The notes: generated by a model not told the origin, from the sequence alone. A DNA stretch of 32,120 nt from Eubacteriales Family XIII. Incertae Sedis bacterium (GCA_031264295.1 JAISED010000083.1:1-32120), one strand, 5' to 3'; numbered from the stretch's first letter, positions 9,266 through 18,466 are shown. Made by a program: numbers and translations.

Positions 9266-12118
9266 TTGACAAAGGACTTATATATAAAAGGAGCAAACGA
9301 ACATAATCTGAAGAACATCGACGTTAGAATACCACGGGATAAGATGGTTGTACTCACCGGTTTGAGTGGTTCAGGCAAATCATCTCTGGCCTTTGACACT
9401 ATATACGCGGAAGGGCAGCGGCGTTATGTAGAAAGCCTTTCGGCGTACGCCAGGCAGTTCTTGGGTCAGATGGAAAAGCCCGACGTCGAGTATATCGACG
9501 GTCTCTCGCCGGCAATATCCATAGATCAAAAGACCACAAGTCACAACCCCCGTTCCACCGTAGGGACGGTCACTGAAATTCACGATTACCTGCGGCTTAT
9601 GTACGCGCGCATAGGCGTCCCCCATTGCCCTGTCTGCGGTGTGGAGATCAGCAGTCAAACCGTAGATCAGATGGCAGATACCTTGATGGAGTCCCCGGAG
9701 GGTTCGCGGCTCACACTACTGGCGCCTGTGGTAAGGCAGCGCAAGGGCGAACACGAAAAAATCCTCGAACGCATACGCAAGGAAGGCTTTACGCGAGCGC
9801 GTATCGACGGTGAGATAAAGCAACTCGATGAGGATGAGATCAAGCTTGAGAAGACATTCAAACACAGTATTGAGATAGTCACCGACAGGATTGTCATAAA
9901 ACCCGGCATAGCCGGACGGCTTACTGAATCCATAGAGCTTACAATGAACAGCGGCGACGGTCTCGTAGTGGCGTATATACAATATGCCGACGGAAAAACT
10001 ATGGAACGCGTTCTCAGCGCTAAGCTCGCCTGTCCCGAACACGGCGTCAGCATTGAAGAACTCGAGCCGCGCATGTTCTCATTTAACAGTCCCTTCGGCG
10101 CTTGCACGGAATGTAATGGACTGGGGTTCATACAGCGTATAGATCCCGATCTCATTATCACCGAAAAGAAAGAGACCATCCTTGGAGGAGCATTGGGAAA
10201 CGTCTTCTCTTCCTTGGAGTTCAGCGGTTTTTACCGCCAGATGATAGACGCTCTGGCTGAGGAGCATGATGTAGATCTGAACCTTCCATATGAGAAGCTT
10301 CCCCCTCATTTCATCCAAGAATTGCTTTATGGCACGGGAAAGCGGAAGTTAAAATACACATATGTAAGCCGCAATACAGGTTCAACGTCTCAGATGAATC
10401 ATCCCTTCGAAGGGGTGATTCCTAATCTTGAACGTCGTTACCGCGAAACCGCTTCAGACTATATAAAGGATAAAATGGAACAGTTCATGAGCCTTACGCC
10501 TTGCGGCGCCTGCGGCGGAAAGCGGCTGAAACCTGAGATTCTGGCTGTAACGGTTGGGGGTAAAAACATATCTGAAATGTCGGATCTCCCTATCCGCGAC
10601 TGCCTTGAATTCGTGAACGGACTCGCTCTTTCAAGCAAGGACGCGGCCATAGCGCGGCAGATTCTCAAGGAGATCCGCGCCCGGCTGCAATTCCTCGTCG
10701 ATGTGGGGCTGGATTATCTCACCCTCTCGCGTGCGGCGGGTTCGCTTTCCGGAGGGGAGTCCCAGCGGATACGCTTGGCCACCCAAATCGGCTCGAGTTT
10801 GGTCGGCGTCATGTATATTCTGGATGAACCCAGTATCGGGCTTCATCAGCGCGACAACGCCAAACTGCTTATGACGCTGAGAAGTCTGACGGATCTCGGC
10901 AATACCCTCATCATAGTTGAGCACGATGAAGATACTATGTACGCGGCGGATCATATCATTGACATAGGTCCCGGAGCGGGCATACACGGCGGCGAGATCG
11001 TCGCCGAAGGCACTATTGACGATATAAAAGCCGAGGAAAATTCCATCACGGGGCAGTATCTCACCGGCAGGCTGCGTATCGAAACACCCGCAGAAAGGCG
11101 GCCGGGCAACGGCAAATTCATCAAGGTCATCGGCGCCGCTGAGAACAACCTGAAGGATATTGACGTTACCTTCCCTCTCGGCAAGTTCATATGCGTGACC
11201 GGGGTATCCGGATCCGGTAAAAGCAGTCTGGTGAATGAGGTTCTCTACAAACGCCTCGCTCATGACGTCAACCGCGCCAGAGGTAAGGCCGGAAAGCACC
11301 GCGGCGTCGAAGGTATAGAGAACGTAGATAAGGTGATCGATATCGACCAGTCGCCTATAGGCAGAACCCCCAGGTCGAACCCGGCTACATACACCGGGGT
11401 GTTCACGCCTATACGCGACCTTTTTTCAAATCTTCCCGAGGCGAAGATACGCGGCTACCAAAAGGGGCGATTCAGTTTCAATGTAAAAGGCGGCAGGTGC
11501 GAGGCTTGCAGCGGCGACGGCATTATCAAGATCGAAATGCACTTCCTGCCTGACGTTTATGTCCCCTGCGAGGTCTGTAAAGGCAGGCGCTACAATCGCG
11601 AAACCCTTGAGGTGCGCTATAAAGGCAAGAATATTTTCGACGTACTTGATATGAACGTCAGTGAGGCCGTCGAGTTTTTCGCTAATATTCCGATGATTAT
11701 CCGTCAGCTTGAAACCCTGCAAGAGGTAGGACTTGGATATGTAAAGCTCGGTCAGCCTTCGACTCAGTTGTCCGGCGGAGAAGCGCAGCGGGTTAAGCTG
11801 GCGACCGAGCTGTCTAAGCGCAGCACGGGGAAGACGGTATACATACTCGACGAGCCGACGACAGGGCTGCACTTCGCGGATGTGGACAGACTCATCTCCG
11901 TGCTCGACAAGCTCGTTGACAACGGTAATACAGTCATCGTCATAGAGCATAACCTTGATGTTATCAAGAGGGCTGATCATATAATAGACCTGGGACCCGA
12001 GGGCGGCGACAAGGGAGGGCAGCTTATCGCCTGCGGAACCCCTGAGGAAATTGCCGCAGAATCAAAATCTTATACCGGAGAATTCCTTAAAAAGGTTTTA
12101 AAATTACGAAAAATCTGA
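9266..12118 (+). CDS. uvrA: UvrABC excinuclease subunit A
   Basis: UvrA is the dimeric ABC-type ATPase that finds DNA lesions and hands them to UvrB. Two ABC modules are visible: Walker A GLSGSGKS (32-39) and GVSGSGKS (646-653), with signatures LSGGESQR and LSGGEAQR and Walker B boxes [11 protein letters not shown] and [11 protein letters not shown]. Zinc modules are present: CPEH...CTEC, CGAC, and CEAC...CEVC. In the first, one Cys of the usual CxxC is His, still a possible zinc ligand. I chose TTG 9266 because GGAAAGG (9252-9258) lies 7 nt upstream and [15 protein letters not shown] matches the family start. The in-frame TTG at 9245 would add seven residues and lacks a good site. Length is 950 aa, normal. 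It lies 60 bp after uvrB, so co-transcription and SOS control are likely. Confidence 0.98.
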   Translation: MTKDLYIKGANEHNLKNIDVRIPRDKMVVLTGLSGSGKSSLAFDTIYAEGQRRYVESLSAYARQFLGQMEKPDVEYIDGLSPAISIDQKTTSHNPRSTVGTVTEIHDYLRLMYARIGVPHCPVCGVEISSQTVDQMADTLMESPEGSRLTLLAPVVRQRKGEHEKILERIRKEGFTRARIDGEIKQLDEDEIKLEKTFKHSIEIVTDRIVIKPGIAGRLTESIELTMNSGDGLVVAYIQYADGKTMERVLSAKLACPEHGVSIEELEPRMFSFNSPFGACTECNGLGFIQRIDPDLIITEKKETILGGALGNVFSSLEFSGFYRQMIDALAEEHDVDLNLPYEKLPPHFIQELLYGTGKRKLKYTYVSRNTGSTSQMNHPFEGVIPNLERRYRETASDYIKDKMEQFMSLTPCGACGGKRLKPEILAVTVGGKNISEMSDLPIRDCLEFVNGLALSSKDAAIARQILKEIRARLQFLVDVGLDYLTLSRAAGSLSGGESQRIRLATQIGSSLVGVMYILDEPSIGLHQRDNAKLLMTLRSLTDLGNTLIIVEHDEDTMYAADHIIDIGPGAGIHGGEIVAEGTIDDIKAEENSITGQYLTGRLRIETPAERRPGNGKFIKVIGAAENNLKDIDVTFPLGKFICVTGVSGSGKSSLVNEVLYKRLAHDVNRARGKAGKHRGVEGIENVDKVIDIDQSPIGRTPRSNPATYTGVFTPIRDLFSNLPEAKIRGYQKGRFSFNVKGGRCEACSGDGIIKIEMHFLPDVYVPCEVCKGRRYNRETLEVRYKGKNIFDVLDMNVSEAVEFFANIPMIIRQLETLQEVGLGYVKLGQPSTQLSGGEAQRVKLATELSKRSTGKTVYILDEPTTGLHFADVDRLISVLDKLVDNGNTVIVIEHNLDVIKRADHIIDLGPEGGDKGGQLIACGTPEEIAAESKSYTGEFLKKVLKLRKI

Positions 12119-12164
12119 TAGAATGGTTGTTAATAGCATTTAACCCGGATGTGGAGGCGTGTAT

Positions 12165-13607
12165 ATGCGTGACACCCATGATAATATGACTATGCTCACG
12201 GATTTTTACGAGCTGACGATGATAAACGGATATTTCGAAAGCGGAGTTCCTGAAAGCATAGCGTATTTTGACCTGTTTTTCAGAGAAATACCCGATAAAG
12301 GCGGATTTGCCATTGTTGCGGGGCTCGAACAGGTTGTTGATTATTTACAGAATTTGAAATTTACGGAAAATGATATTGATTTCCTTCGCGCAAAGAAGAT
12401 TTTCAAGGAGGATTTTCTCGAATATTTAAAGGATTTTAAGTTCACCTGCGATATGTGGGCAATACCTGAGGGGACTCCGGTTTTCCCCGGAGAACCGCTT
12501 ATCACGGTGAAGGGACCTATCGTTCAGGCTCAGTTTGTTGAAACCATGCTGTTATTGCTGATCAACCATCAGAGCTTGATTGCCACAAAAGCCAACCGTA
12601 TTGTCAGAGCCGCAGGCGGCAGGGGCGTTATGGAATTCGGCACGCGCAGAGCGCACGGGGCGTCTGCGGCGATTTACGGCGCCAGAGCCGCTTACATCGG
12701 CGGTTGTGTCGGTACTGCCTGTACCATCACGGACAGGGATCACGGTATCGAATCCCTCGGTACTATGGCTCACAGTTGGGTGCAGATGTTCCCCAGCGAA
12801 TACGAAGCGTTCAGAACATATGCAGAAATCTATCCCGATAATTGCACATTACTGGTGGATACCTATGACGTTCTCAAGTCGGGCATACCCAACGCTATCC
12901 GTGTTTTCAGGGAAATGCAGCCAAAAAAGATGGGGATCCGCATAGACAGCGGCGACGTCACCTATCTCAGCAAATCGGCCAGGACTATGCTTAACGCGGC
13001 GGGGATTGACGATTGTTCGATAGTTGTTTCGAACTCGCTTGATGAATATGTTATACGTGATGTCATATCCCAGGGCGCTCAGATAGACTTTTTCGGCGTC
13101 GGCGAGCGCCTGATCACATCAAAGTCCGACCCTGTTTTCGGCGGCGTATATAAGCTTGCGGCTATTGATGTTGACGGCGTATGCGTACCCAAGATGAAGA
13201 TAAGTGAAAATGTCGGAAAGATTACCATTCCGGGATTCAAGAGGGTATTCCGGCTTTATAGTAAACGCAACAACCGCGTGGTCGCCGACGTTATTGCGCT
13301 CAACCATGAGAGCCTTCCCGACGACGAATATTTCGAGATTTTCGATCCGGCCTTCACATGGAAACGAAAGAGGCTGACGGATTTTTACGCTAAGGATCTC
13401 AGGGTACAGGTATTCGATAAAGGACGGTGCGTATATGAGCTGCCGGATGTAGACAGCATACGAACATATTGCAAAACGCAGATCGACACCCTTTGGGAAG
13501 AATCTCTCAGGTTCGAGAATCCGCCTATCTACTATGTGGATCTTTCAAGAGAGCTTTGGCTGCTGCGCAACAGACTCATCGCCGAGTACAGCGGCGCTTT
13601 TGAATGA
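12165..13607 (+). CDS. pncB: Nicotinate phosphoribosyltransferase
   Basis: It converts nicotinate and PRPP to nicotinate mononucleotide with ATP hydrolysis, the entry step of the Preiss-Handler route of NAD salvage. The start region TDFYELTM is typical of the family. EFGTRRAHG (157-165) and SLGTMAHSW are present; His203 of the latter corresponds to the histidine phosphorylated during catalysis. RIDSGDVTYLS and GVGERLITS form the phosphate-binding side of the barrel. At 480 aa it is the longer bacterial form. ATG 12165 lies 7 nt after GGAGG (12153-12157); an upstream GTG at 12159 would be too close to that site. It follows uvrA by 46 bp and precedes ilvE by 45 bp, so it may belong to the same transcription unit. 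Confidence 0.95.
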   Translation: MRDTHDNMTMLTDFYELTMINGYFESGVPESIAYFDLFFREIPDKGGFAIVAGLEQVVDYLQNLKFTENDIDFLRAKKIFKEDFLEYLKDFKFTCDMWAIPEGTPVFPGEPLITVKGPIVQAQFVETMLLLLINHQSLIATKANRIVRAAGGRGVMEFGTRRAHGASAAIYGARAAYIGGCVGTACTITDRDHGIESLGTMAHSWVQMFPSEYEAFRTYAEIYPDNCTLLVDTYDVLKSGIPNAIRVFREMQPKKMGIRIDSGDVTYLSKSARTMLNAAGIDDCSIVVSNSLDEYVIRDVISQGAQIDFFGVGERLITSKSDPVFGGVYKLAAIDVDGVCVPKMKISENVGKITIPGFKRVFRLYSKRNNRVVADVIALNHESLPDDEYFEIFDPAFTWKRKRLTDFYAKDLRVQVFDKGRCVYELPDVDSIRTYCKTQIDTLWEESLRFENPPIYYVDLSRELWLLRNRLIAEYSGAFE

Positions 13608-13652
13608 CAATCAAACAGCATGATGATATCTGAATAAAGTGAGGTGAAATGA

Positions 13653-14720
13653 ATGAGCAACAAATTTCCTATTATGAAAACTCATGAACCCAAGGCGAAG
13701 CCTAATCCCGATACCTTGGAATTCGGGACGACGTTTACCGATCACATGTTCCTCATGGACTATGACGAGTCTGCGGGATGGTATGACGGTAGGATCGTTC
13801 CGTACAGTTCGCTGCACCTAGACCCGGCGGCGGCGGTTTTGCATTACAGTCAGGAAATATTCGAAGGACTCAAGGCTTACAAGAACAAAGACGGCGGCAT
13901 ACAGCTCTTCCGTCCGGATATGAACGCGAAGAGGATGAATATGTCCGCAGATCGAATCTGCATGCCTGGAATCGATGAAGAACTTTTCGTCGACGCGGTC
14001 AAGGCGCTCGTCACTCTGGATGTAGATTGGGTTCCCGACAAACCCGGCACTTCCTTATACATAAGACCGTTCATGATTGCAACGGAAGCCTTTCTAGGCG
14101 TGAGACCATCTAAACAGTATATCTTCGCCATAATCCTATCGCCTGTGGGCGCCTATTATAAGGGCGGGCTTGCGCCTACAAAGATATTCATTGAGGACGA
14201 ATATGTACGTTCAGTTGTCGGAGGTACAGGAACAGCGAAAGTCGGCGGCAACTACGCCGCAAGCATAAAGTCCCAAGTCAAGGCTCATGATTTCGGTTAT
14301 TCTCAGGTTTTGTGGCTGGATGGGGTGGAACGCAAATATGTGGAAGAGATCGGCACATCAAACGCTTTCTTCGTGATAAACGGCGAGGTTTACACCGCTC
14401 CTTTAAACGGCAGCATACTGCCGGGCATCACCAGGGACACCGCCATCACCCTTCTCAATGATTGGGGGGTAAAGGTTCGCGAAGAGCGTTTCACCATTGA
14501 GGACGTCTATCAGGCCTCTTCTAAGGGGGAGCTTTCTGAGGTATTTGCTACCGGAACCGCCACAGTCATATCGCCTGTCGGATATATGCTGTGGAAAAAT
14601 AACGAGATCACAATAAATAACTCCGAGATCGGTGAATTGTCTCAAAGGCTTTATGACGAGATCACCGCCATTCAGATCGGCGCTGCGGAGGACAGGTTCG
14701 GCTGGATCGTCGGCATTTGA
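13653..14720 (+). CDS. ilvE: Branched-chain amino acid aminotransferase
   Basis: A fold-type IV PLP enzyme that transfers the amino group between glutamate and Val, Leu or Ile, the last step of their synthesis. The 355-residue length and the start FGTTFTDHMFLMDYD place it in the long, eukaryote-like branch rather than the ~300-residue Escherichia coli type. SQEIFEGLKAY and YIRPFMIA are characteristic. The Schiff-base lysine is Lys196 in GTAKVGGNYAAS. EEIGTSNAFFV and GTATVISPVG bind the cofactor phosphate. The start is ATG 13653, preceded by GAGGTGA. It lies upstream of ilvH and the ilvB remnant, which fits a branched-chain amino acid cluster. Confidence 0.96.
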   Translation: MSNKFPIMKTHEPKAKPNPDTLEFGTTFTDHMFLMDYDESAGWYDGRIVPYSSLHLDPAAAVLHYSQEIFEGLKAYKNKDGGIQLFRPDMNAKRMNMSADRICMPGIDEELFVDAVKALVTLDVDWVPDKPGTSLYIRPFMIATEAFLGVRPSKQYIFAIILSPVGAYYKGGLAPTKIFIEDEYVRSVVGGTGTAKVGGNYAASIKSQVKAHDFGYSQVLWLDGVERKYVEEIGTSNAFFVINGEVYTAPLNGSILPGITRDTAITLLNDWGVKVREERFTIEDVYQASSKGELSEVFATGTATVISPVGYMLWKNNEITINNSEIGELSQRLYDEITAIQIGAAEDRFGWIVGI

Positions 14721-14753
14721 GCATAAATAACAATGTTACAATCAGAGGGGCAC

Positions 14754-14831
14754 ATGACAGGGGCGGAAGCCATCATCAAAAGCTTGGAAAAGGGAGTGAA
14801 AAATGAAACATACTATAGCAGCTTTAGTTGA
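14754..14831 (+). pseudogene. ilvB: ilvB remnant: start codon and first ~16 codons of acetolactate synthase large subunit
   Basis: ATG 14754, preceded by GAGGGG, opens a 25-codon frame beginning MTGAEAIIKSLEKGVK. This matches the very conserved start of acetolactate synthase large subunits (TGAEAIIKxLExxGV, before the FGYPGG thiamine-diphosphate site). After codon 16 the similarity stops and the frame runs into the start of ilvH in another frame, ending at TGA 14829-14831. The remaining ~540 codons of ilvB are absent. The last matching codons, GGA GTG AAA, coincide with the ribosome binding site of ilvH. I infer a deletion of ilvB from this locus; a functional copy would have to lie elsewhere. 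An assembly collapse is the alternative. Confidence 0.7.
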
Positions 14832-15288
14832 AAACAAGGCGGGCGTCTTGTCCCGCATTTCGGGATTGTTTGCACGCAGAGGCTTCAATATCGACAGTCT
14901 CGCTGTAGGTCCCACCGACGACCCCCAGATTTCAAGAATAACCATAGTTGTTGATGGCGACGATTACACTGCGGAGCAGGTAACCAAACAGCTCAATAAG
15001 CTGATCGACGTGCTGAAAGTCAGAAATCTTGATTCTTCCGATATTATCAGGCGTGAGCTGCTGCTTGTGAAGGTTAAGCTCGATGAATCTCAGCGCAGTG
15101 AAATCGTCGATATCGCCAAGATCATGGACTGTGAGATCGTCGATATCTCGCACACAACGCTGATGCTTGAGCATAACGACAGACCTGAAAAGATAGATTT
15201 GCTTGTAGACTTGCTCTCAAAATACAATATACTTGAGATTACAAGAACCGGCACCATCGCTCTTCAGCGCGGCGCCGGCAGTGTTTGA
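14803..15288 (+). CDS. ilvH: Acetolactate synthase small (regulatory) subunit
   Basis: The 161-residue regulatory subunit of acetohydroxyacid synthase activates the catalytic IlvB subunit and confers feedback inhibition by valine. The N-terminal ACT domain is clear: HTIAALVENKAGVLSRISGLFARRGFNIDSL, with GPTDDPQISRITIVV. The C-terminal ALS_ss_C domain follows, with RELLLVKVK and LEITRTGTIALQRG. Length is normal. The start ATG 14803 follows AAGGGAGTG. Normally ilvB is directly upstream and coupled; here only its first codons remain at 14754, so this subunit must pair with a catalytic subunit encoded elsewhere, if it functions. Confidence 0.96.
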   Translation: MKHTIAALVENKAGVLSRISGLFARRGFNIDSLAVGPTDDPQISRITIVVDGDDYTAEQVTKQLNKLIDVLKVRNLDSSDIIRRELLLVKVKLDESQRSEIVDIAKIMDCEIVDISHTTLMLEHNDRPEKIDLLVDLLSKYNILEITRTGTIALQRGAGSV

Positions 15289-15348
15289 TCTTAAAGGCAA
15301 GCTCCGGAAACCCTTGAACTCGTATCACTTGGTACAGTTAACTTGTTT

Positions 15349-15364
15349 ATACTGAGTTCGGTAT
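15349..15364. repeat. Intergenic palindrome ATACTGAGTTCGGTAT
   Basis: A diverged copy of the palindrome also found at 19031-19044 and 31707-31722, in the gap between the convergent ilvH and fba genes. One arm has a G-T change that still pairs in RNA. About 55 bp to its left lies AAGGCAAGCTCCGGAAAC (15294), resembling AAGGCAGGCTCCGGGAAC at 31724 beside another copy. Confidence 0.55.
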
Positions 15365-15391
15365 TGGGTCTTCCGACTGCGTTTCAATGCA

Positions 15392-16321
15392 TTACGCCTT
15401 TCCCGCGCAGCCCAGTACATTGACGATCTTTCTCTTGACCATCTCCTTGATCGCGGCGCGCGCGGGCGTCAGATACTGACGCGGGTCGAAATCCGCAGGA
15501 TGAAGGGTGAAATGCTCGCGAATAGAGGCTGTCATGGCGAGGCGCAGATCCGAGTCTATATTTATCTTACATACGGCGCCCTTTGCCGCCTGCCGCAGCA
15601 TATCCTCCGGGATCCCTATCGCGTCGGGCATCTTGCCGCCGTATTTGTTTACGGTTGCTACGAATTCAGGTATCACCGACGAGGCGCCGTGCAGCACTAT
15701 CGGAAATCCCGGCAGCCTTCTCGCTACTTCTTCCAAGATATCAAAGCGTAGCTGCGGGTTCTGCCCCGGTTTGAACTTATATGCGCCATGTGACGTCCCT
15801 ATCGCTATCGCTAAGGAGTCTACATTCGTTTTTTCCACAAATTCCTGCACCTGACCCGGATCCGTATATGAGTGCGCCTCAACGTTCACGTCGTCTTCGA
15901 CCCCTGCCAGCTGCCCCAACTCGCCTTCAACCACGCAACCATTTGCATGAGCGTATTCGACGACCTTCTTCGTGAGAGTGATATTTTCCTCAAACGGGAA
16001 CTGCGAACCATCGATCATTACCGATGAAAAGCCGCCGTCAATACAAGACTTGCAGACCTCGAAATCCGCGCCGTGATCCAGATGCAACGCCAGCGAAAGA
16101 CCCGTATCTTCCATAGCTGCCTCCACAAGCTTGATCAAATATGCGTGTTTGGCGTATTTTCTCGCGCCCGCTGATACCTGCAAAATGAGAGGCGCGTTCT
16201 CTTCCTTCGCGGCTTCCGTTATGCCCTGAACGATTTCCATGTTGTTTACGTTGAAAGCCCCCACGGCATAGCCGCCTTCATAGGCTTTTTTAAACATCTC
16301 GGTTGTTGTAATGATTGCCAT
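15392..16321 (-). CDS. fba: Class II fructose-bisphosphate aldolase
   Basis: A zinc-dependent aldolase that interconverts fructose 1,6-bisphosphate with dihydroxyacetone phosphate and glyceraldehyde 3-phosphate in glycolysis and gluconeogenesis. The catalytic Asp82 and zinc ligand His83 are in LHLDHGADF. VEGELGQLAGVEDD supplies the next conserved acidic segment. His178 in GTSHGAYK and His211 in LHGASS are the other two zinc ligands. The 309-residue length and loop pattern fit class IIB, found in many Bacillota. ATG 16321 is preceded by AAGGAG with normal spacing. It converges with ilvH and starts 152 bp after the next minus-strand gene, so it probably has its own promoter, which I could not define clearly. 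Confidence 0.97.
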   Translation of the reverse strand: MAIITTTEMFKKAYEGGYAVGAFNVNNMEIVQGITEAAKEENAPLILQVSAGARKYAKHAYLIKLVEAAMEDTGLSLALHLDHGADFEVCKSCIDGGFSSVMIDGSQFPFEENITLTKKVVEYAHANGCVVEGELGQLAGVEDDVNVEAHSYTDPGQVQEFVEKTNVDSLAIAIGTSHGAYKFKPGQNPQLRFDILEEVARRLPGFPIVLHGASSVIPEFVATVNKYGGKMPDAIGIPEDMLRQAAKGAVCKINIDSDLRLAMTASIREHFTLHPADFDPRQYLTPARAAIKEMVKRKIVNVLGCAGKA

Positions 16322-16473
16322 GCTTACTTCTCCTTATTCGAATACTATCTCCCGTCCGGCAATGTAGAACTCGCAGTCAGCCGCCAAACCGGGAAAACAA
16401 AGTTTAAATAATAACGAACTTCTAAAAATCAAGGCGCCCAAGTAAATTAGAAGCGACTGAATACTTCGCCGTA

Positions 16474-17019
16474 TCAGCGCCCCGTCAATATCTTCACGAT
16501 TTCATCAAGCTTAGCGTTTGACGGTATTATAAAGTTACCGGCTTGCAATCGCGTCGCAGCATCGGCTACAAGCAGAGCATCATAAAAATCGTCTTTATCC
16601 TTGATCAGACCCACATCCAACAGCTTCTGCGCGATCTGCGAGGCAGTCTCTCCATACTCAATATATATCGAATACTGGGTGACCTCACCGGACGAATCAG
16701 AACTTCCCGCCGCGCTCTGCCCGGGTTCCGTTCCTTCGGCTGTATTTGTCTCCGCGCCGCCCGCCGCTGCGCCCGCATCCGGTTCTATAAGTGCGGGATC
16801 GGTATAATTTTCTCCGTCCGCACCTGTTCCTGCTTCCTCAGAACCTATGACTGTTCCCTCTTCCTCACCGGAGCCTATAATGCCTAAGTCCCCTCCGGCG
16901 GGGTATTCCATAATCACCTCAATGCGTGAACTTATCACAAAAAGTGCAAGTATAATAATTATGAGAACAACTATTATGTCGTTTGTATCGTATAGAACAT
17001 CCTTTAATCTTTTTATCAT
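16474..17019 (-). CDS. Membrane-anchored protein with YceG/MltG-like LysM-type domain, no catalytic domain
   Basis: A 181-residue protein starting at ATG 17019; an in-frame TTG at 17022 is also possible. Residues ~14-32 (DIIVVLIIIILALFVIS) form one transmembrane helix. Residues ~40-112 are a low-complexity acidic linker rich in Gly, Ala, Glu and Ser. The last ~65 residues (SIYIEYGETASQIAQKLLD, VGLIKDKDDFYDAL, RLQAGNFIIPSNAKLDEIVKILTG) match the small domain that precedes the transglycosylase core in MltG/YceG, which ends peptidoglycan strands. The catalytic YceG core is missing. It is therefore probably a cell-wall-associated binding or regulatory protein outside the membrane. Similar short stand-alone proteins occur in Clostridia; the exact role is unknown. 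Confidence 0.75.
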   Translation of the reverse strand: MIKRLKDVLYDTNDIIVVLIIIILALFVISSRIEVIMEYPAGGDLGIIGSGEEEGTVIGSEEAGTGADGENYTDPALIEPDAGAAAGGAETNTAEGTEPGQSAAGSSDSSGEVTQYSIYIEYGETASQIAQKLLDVGLIKDKDDFYDALLVADAATRLQAGNFIIPSNAKLDEIVKILTGR

Positions 17020-17073
17020 CAACTGAATATCCCGGCGCTGAGCCGTTACAACTGAAAGTTTCCTATTGCTTTA

Positions 17074-17102
17074 AATGTATCACATTTTACCTTTCAAAAC
17101 AA
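17074..17102 (-). promoter_or_regulatory. Promoter for the MltG-like gene
   Basis: Reading leftward, TTGTTT (17102-17097), a 17-bp spacer and TACATT (17079-17074), with a TGn extended -10. The -10 is about 55 bp upstream of the gene start. A good match in an AT-rich divergent region. Confidence 0.55.
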
Positions 17103-17142
17103 CGAAAAAGGCTCTGTAGTTTATTAAGTTTTGTTTACATGC

Positions 17143-17171
17143 TGTTTTTAAACATGATTATGTTGTATAAT
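17143..17171 (+). promoter_or_regulatory. Possible promoter for the RluA-family gene
   Basis: The -10 TATAAT at 17166-17171 is an exact match, but the -35 at 17 bp spacing (TGTTTT, 17143-17148) is poor. It lies 27 bp before the start codon of the pseudouridine synthase gene, a plausible distance. Confidence 0.4.
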
Positions 17172-17198
17172 GATCACTAGTCACGATGATGGGAAGAT

Positions 17199-18368
17199 AT
17201 GATAATAATTAAAATTACTGAAAATGAACATAACCAACGCATAGACCGCTTTCTTAAGAAGTATCTCAAGAACGCCCCGCTTAGCTTTGTGTACAAGACA
17301 TTGCGGAAGGGCGTAAAGCTCAATGGTCGGCGTCCCGCGATAGATACGATACTGTCTGTCGGCGATGAGATTACTCTGTACATCTCCGATTCCGATGCGC
17401 TTCATGTTACTGAACGACCGGGCGCAAAGGCGCGGAGGCAGTTTAACATCGCCTACGAAGACGATAATATCCTGATAGCCGAAAAACCCTTTGGCCTGCT
17501 GACCCACGGAGATCACAGCGAGAAGAAGAATACGCTGGCGAACCAGGTGATCGGCTATCTGATCGGGAATGGCTCCTATGTTCCCGGCGCGGCGGCAACC
17601 TTCGTCCCCTCACCTGTCAACAGACTTGATCGCAATACCACAGGACTTGTCATTTTTGGCAAGAATTACACTGCCTTGCGTTTGTTAAATCAGATGATAA
17701 GGGAGAGGGGTTTTGTCAGCAAGTACTATCTTACGATTGTTGGCGGCAAGGTCGAGGAAACGCTGACGCTGCGGGATATGATGCGCAAGGATCCACGCTC
17801 GAACACCGTTGAAATCACAGCGGCGGCCGACGGCACAGCTGCGGCGTTCAGTAGTAGCGGCGGCGCGGATAAAGCCACGGCGGACGTAAATACCGGCGGC
17901 GCGGACAAAGCTGTTGCAAGCGGCAAAAGCGGCGGCGCGGATAAAGCTGTTACAAGCGGCAAAAGCGGCAGCGCGGACAAAGCTGTTACAAGCGGCAAAA
18001 GCGGCAGCGCGGACAAGACTGCCGCAGGCGTCGGGGCACAAAAGCTGATGGAAACAACGGCAAGACCGATAGCATATTCGAGAGGCTTCACCTTGCTGGA
18101 GGTTGAGCTTATTACAGGGCGAACTCACCAGATACGCGCCCACCTGGCGCAGGCGGGACATCCCGTTATCGGCGACCCAAAGTATGGTTCACAGGCTCTT
18201 AACGCTAAAATAGCCCGCCGTTTTGGGTTGAACACCCAGTTTTTACACGCATATAAGCTGGTTTTCACCGATGGCGAAGGTGAATTGGCATACTTAAAGG
18301 GGATTGAAGTCAAAGCCCCGCTACCGAAAAACCTTGATGAAGTCAGGAAAACACTGTTCGACAGTTAG
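17199..18368 (+). CDS. RluA-family 23S rRNA pseudouridine synthase with repeat insertion
   Basis: It isomerises uridine to pseudouridine in RNA, probably 23S rRNA (RluC/RluD-like). Residues 1-60 are an S4 RNA-binding domain (INQRIDRFL-type helix, FVYKTLRKGVKLNG). The catalytic domain follows with YEDDNILIAEKPFGLLTH, and the catalytic aspartate Asp144 in RLDRNTTGLVIF. The late motif GRTHQIRAHLAQAGHPVIGD is intact. Between about 211 and 285, where relatives have a short link, this protein has a Gly/Ser/Ala/Lys-rich insertion of roughly 60 residues. It includes about 4.5 tandem copies of a 12-residue unit (GGADKAVTSGKS). All catalytic motifs are kept, so activity is likely. It precedes signal peptidase I. 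Confidence 0.92.
   Translation: MIIIKITENEHNQRIDRFLKKYLKNAPLSFVYKTLRKGVKLNGRRPAIDTILSVGDEITLYISDSDALHVTERPGAKARRQFNIAYEDDNILIAEKPFGLLTHGDHSEKKNTLANQVIGYLIGNGSYVPGAAATFVPSPVNRLDRNTTGLVIFGKNYTALRLLNQMIRERGFVSKYYLTIVGGKVEETLTLRDMMRKDPRSNTVEITAAADGTAAAFSSSGGADKATADVNTGGADKAVASGKSGGADKAVTSGKSGSADKAVTSGKSGSADKTAAGVGAQKLMETTARPIAYSRGFTLLEVELITGRTHQIRAHLAQAGHPVIGDPKYGSQALNAKIARRFGLNTQFLHAYKLVFTDGEGELAYLKGIEVKAPLPKNLDEVRKTLFDS
17859..18035 (+). repeat. 36-bp in-frame tandem repeat within the pseudouridine synthase gene
   Basis: Four 36-bp units run from 17859 to 18002, followed by a partial, diverged fifth. Each encodes 12 residues: GGADKATADVNT, GGADKAVASGKS, GGADKAVTSGKS, GSADKAVTSGKS, GSADKTAAG. 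Copies three and four are nearly identical at DNA level, which points to recent expansion. The period is a multiple of three, so the frame is kept. Copy number could vary between strains. Confidence 0.9.
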
Positions 18369-18437
18369 TTTGCGGTCTCGTGGATAATAGTATGCACAGG
18401 GAAGGATCATCTTAGAGTTAAATTTACCAAAATTAAC

Positions 18438-18466
18438 TGTTCAATTTTGCTTTTTTAGGCTATAAT
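18438..18466 (+). promoter_or_regulatory. Promoter for signal peptidase I gene
   Basis: The -10 TATAAT (18461-18466) is exact. TGTTCA (18438-18443) is a weak -35 at 17-bp spacing. It lies 40 bp upstream of the start codon. Confidence 0.55.

Noticed and set aside
10027-10110. Defective zinc module in UvrA because CPEH replaces CxxC
   Set aside because: His can bind zinc, and I recall CPxHG in other clostridial UvrA proteins; the rest of the module is intact, so it is noted in the gene entry only.
15289-15391. Terminator between convergent ilvH and fba
   Set aside because: Only the short palindrome is present; no GC-rich stem with a T-run was found on either strand.
18416-18456. AT-rich hairpin with T-run after the pseudouridine synthase gene as terminator
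   Set aside because: The stem has almost no GC and a mismatch, the T-run is not adjacent, and it overlaps the lepB promoter.
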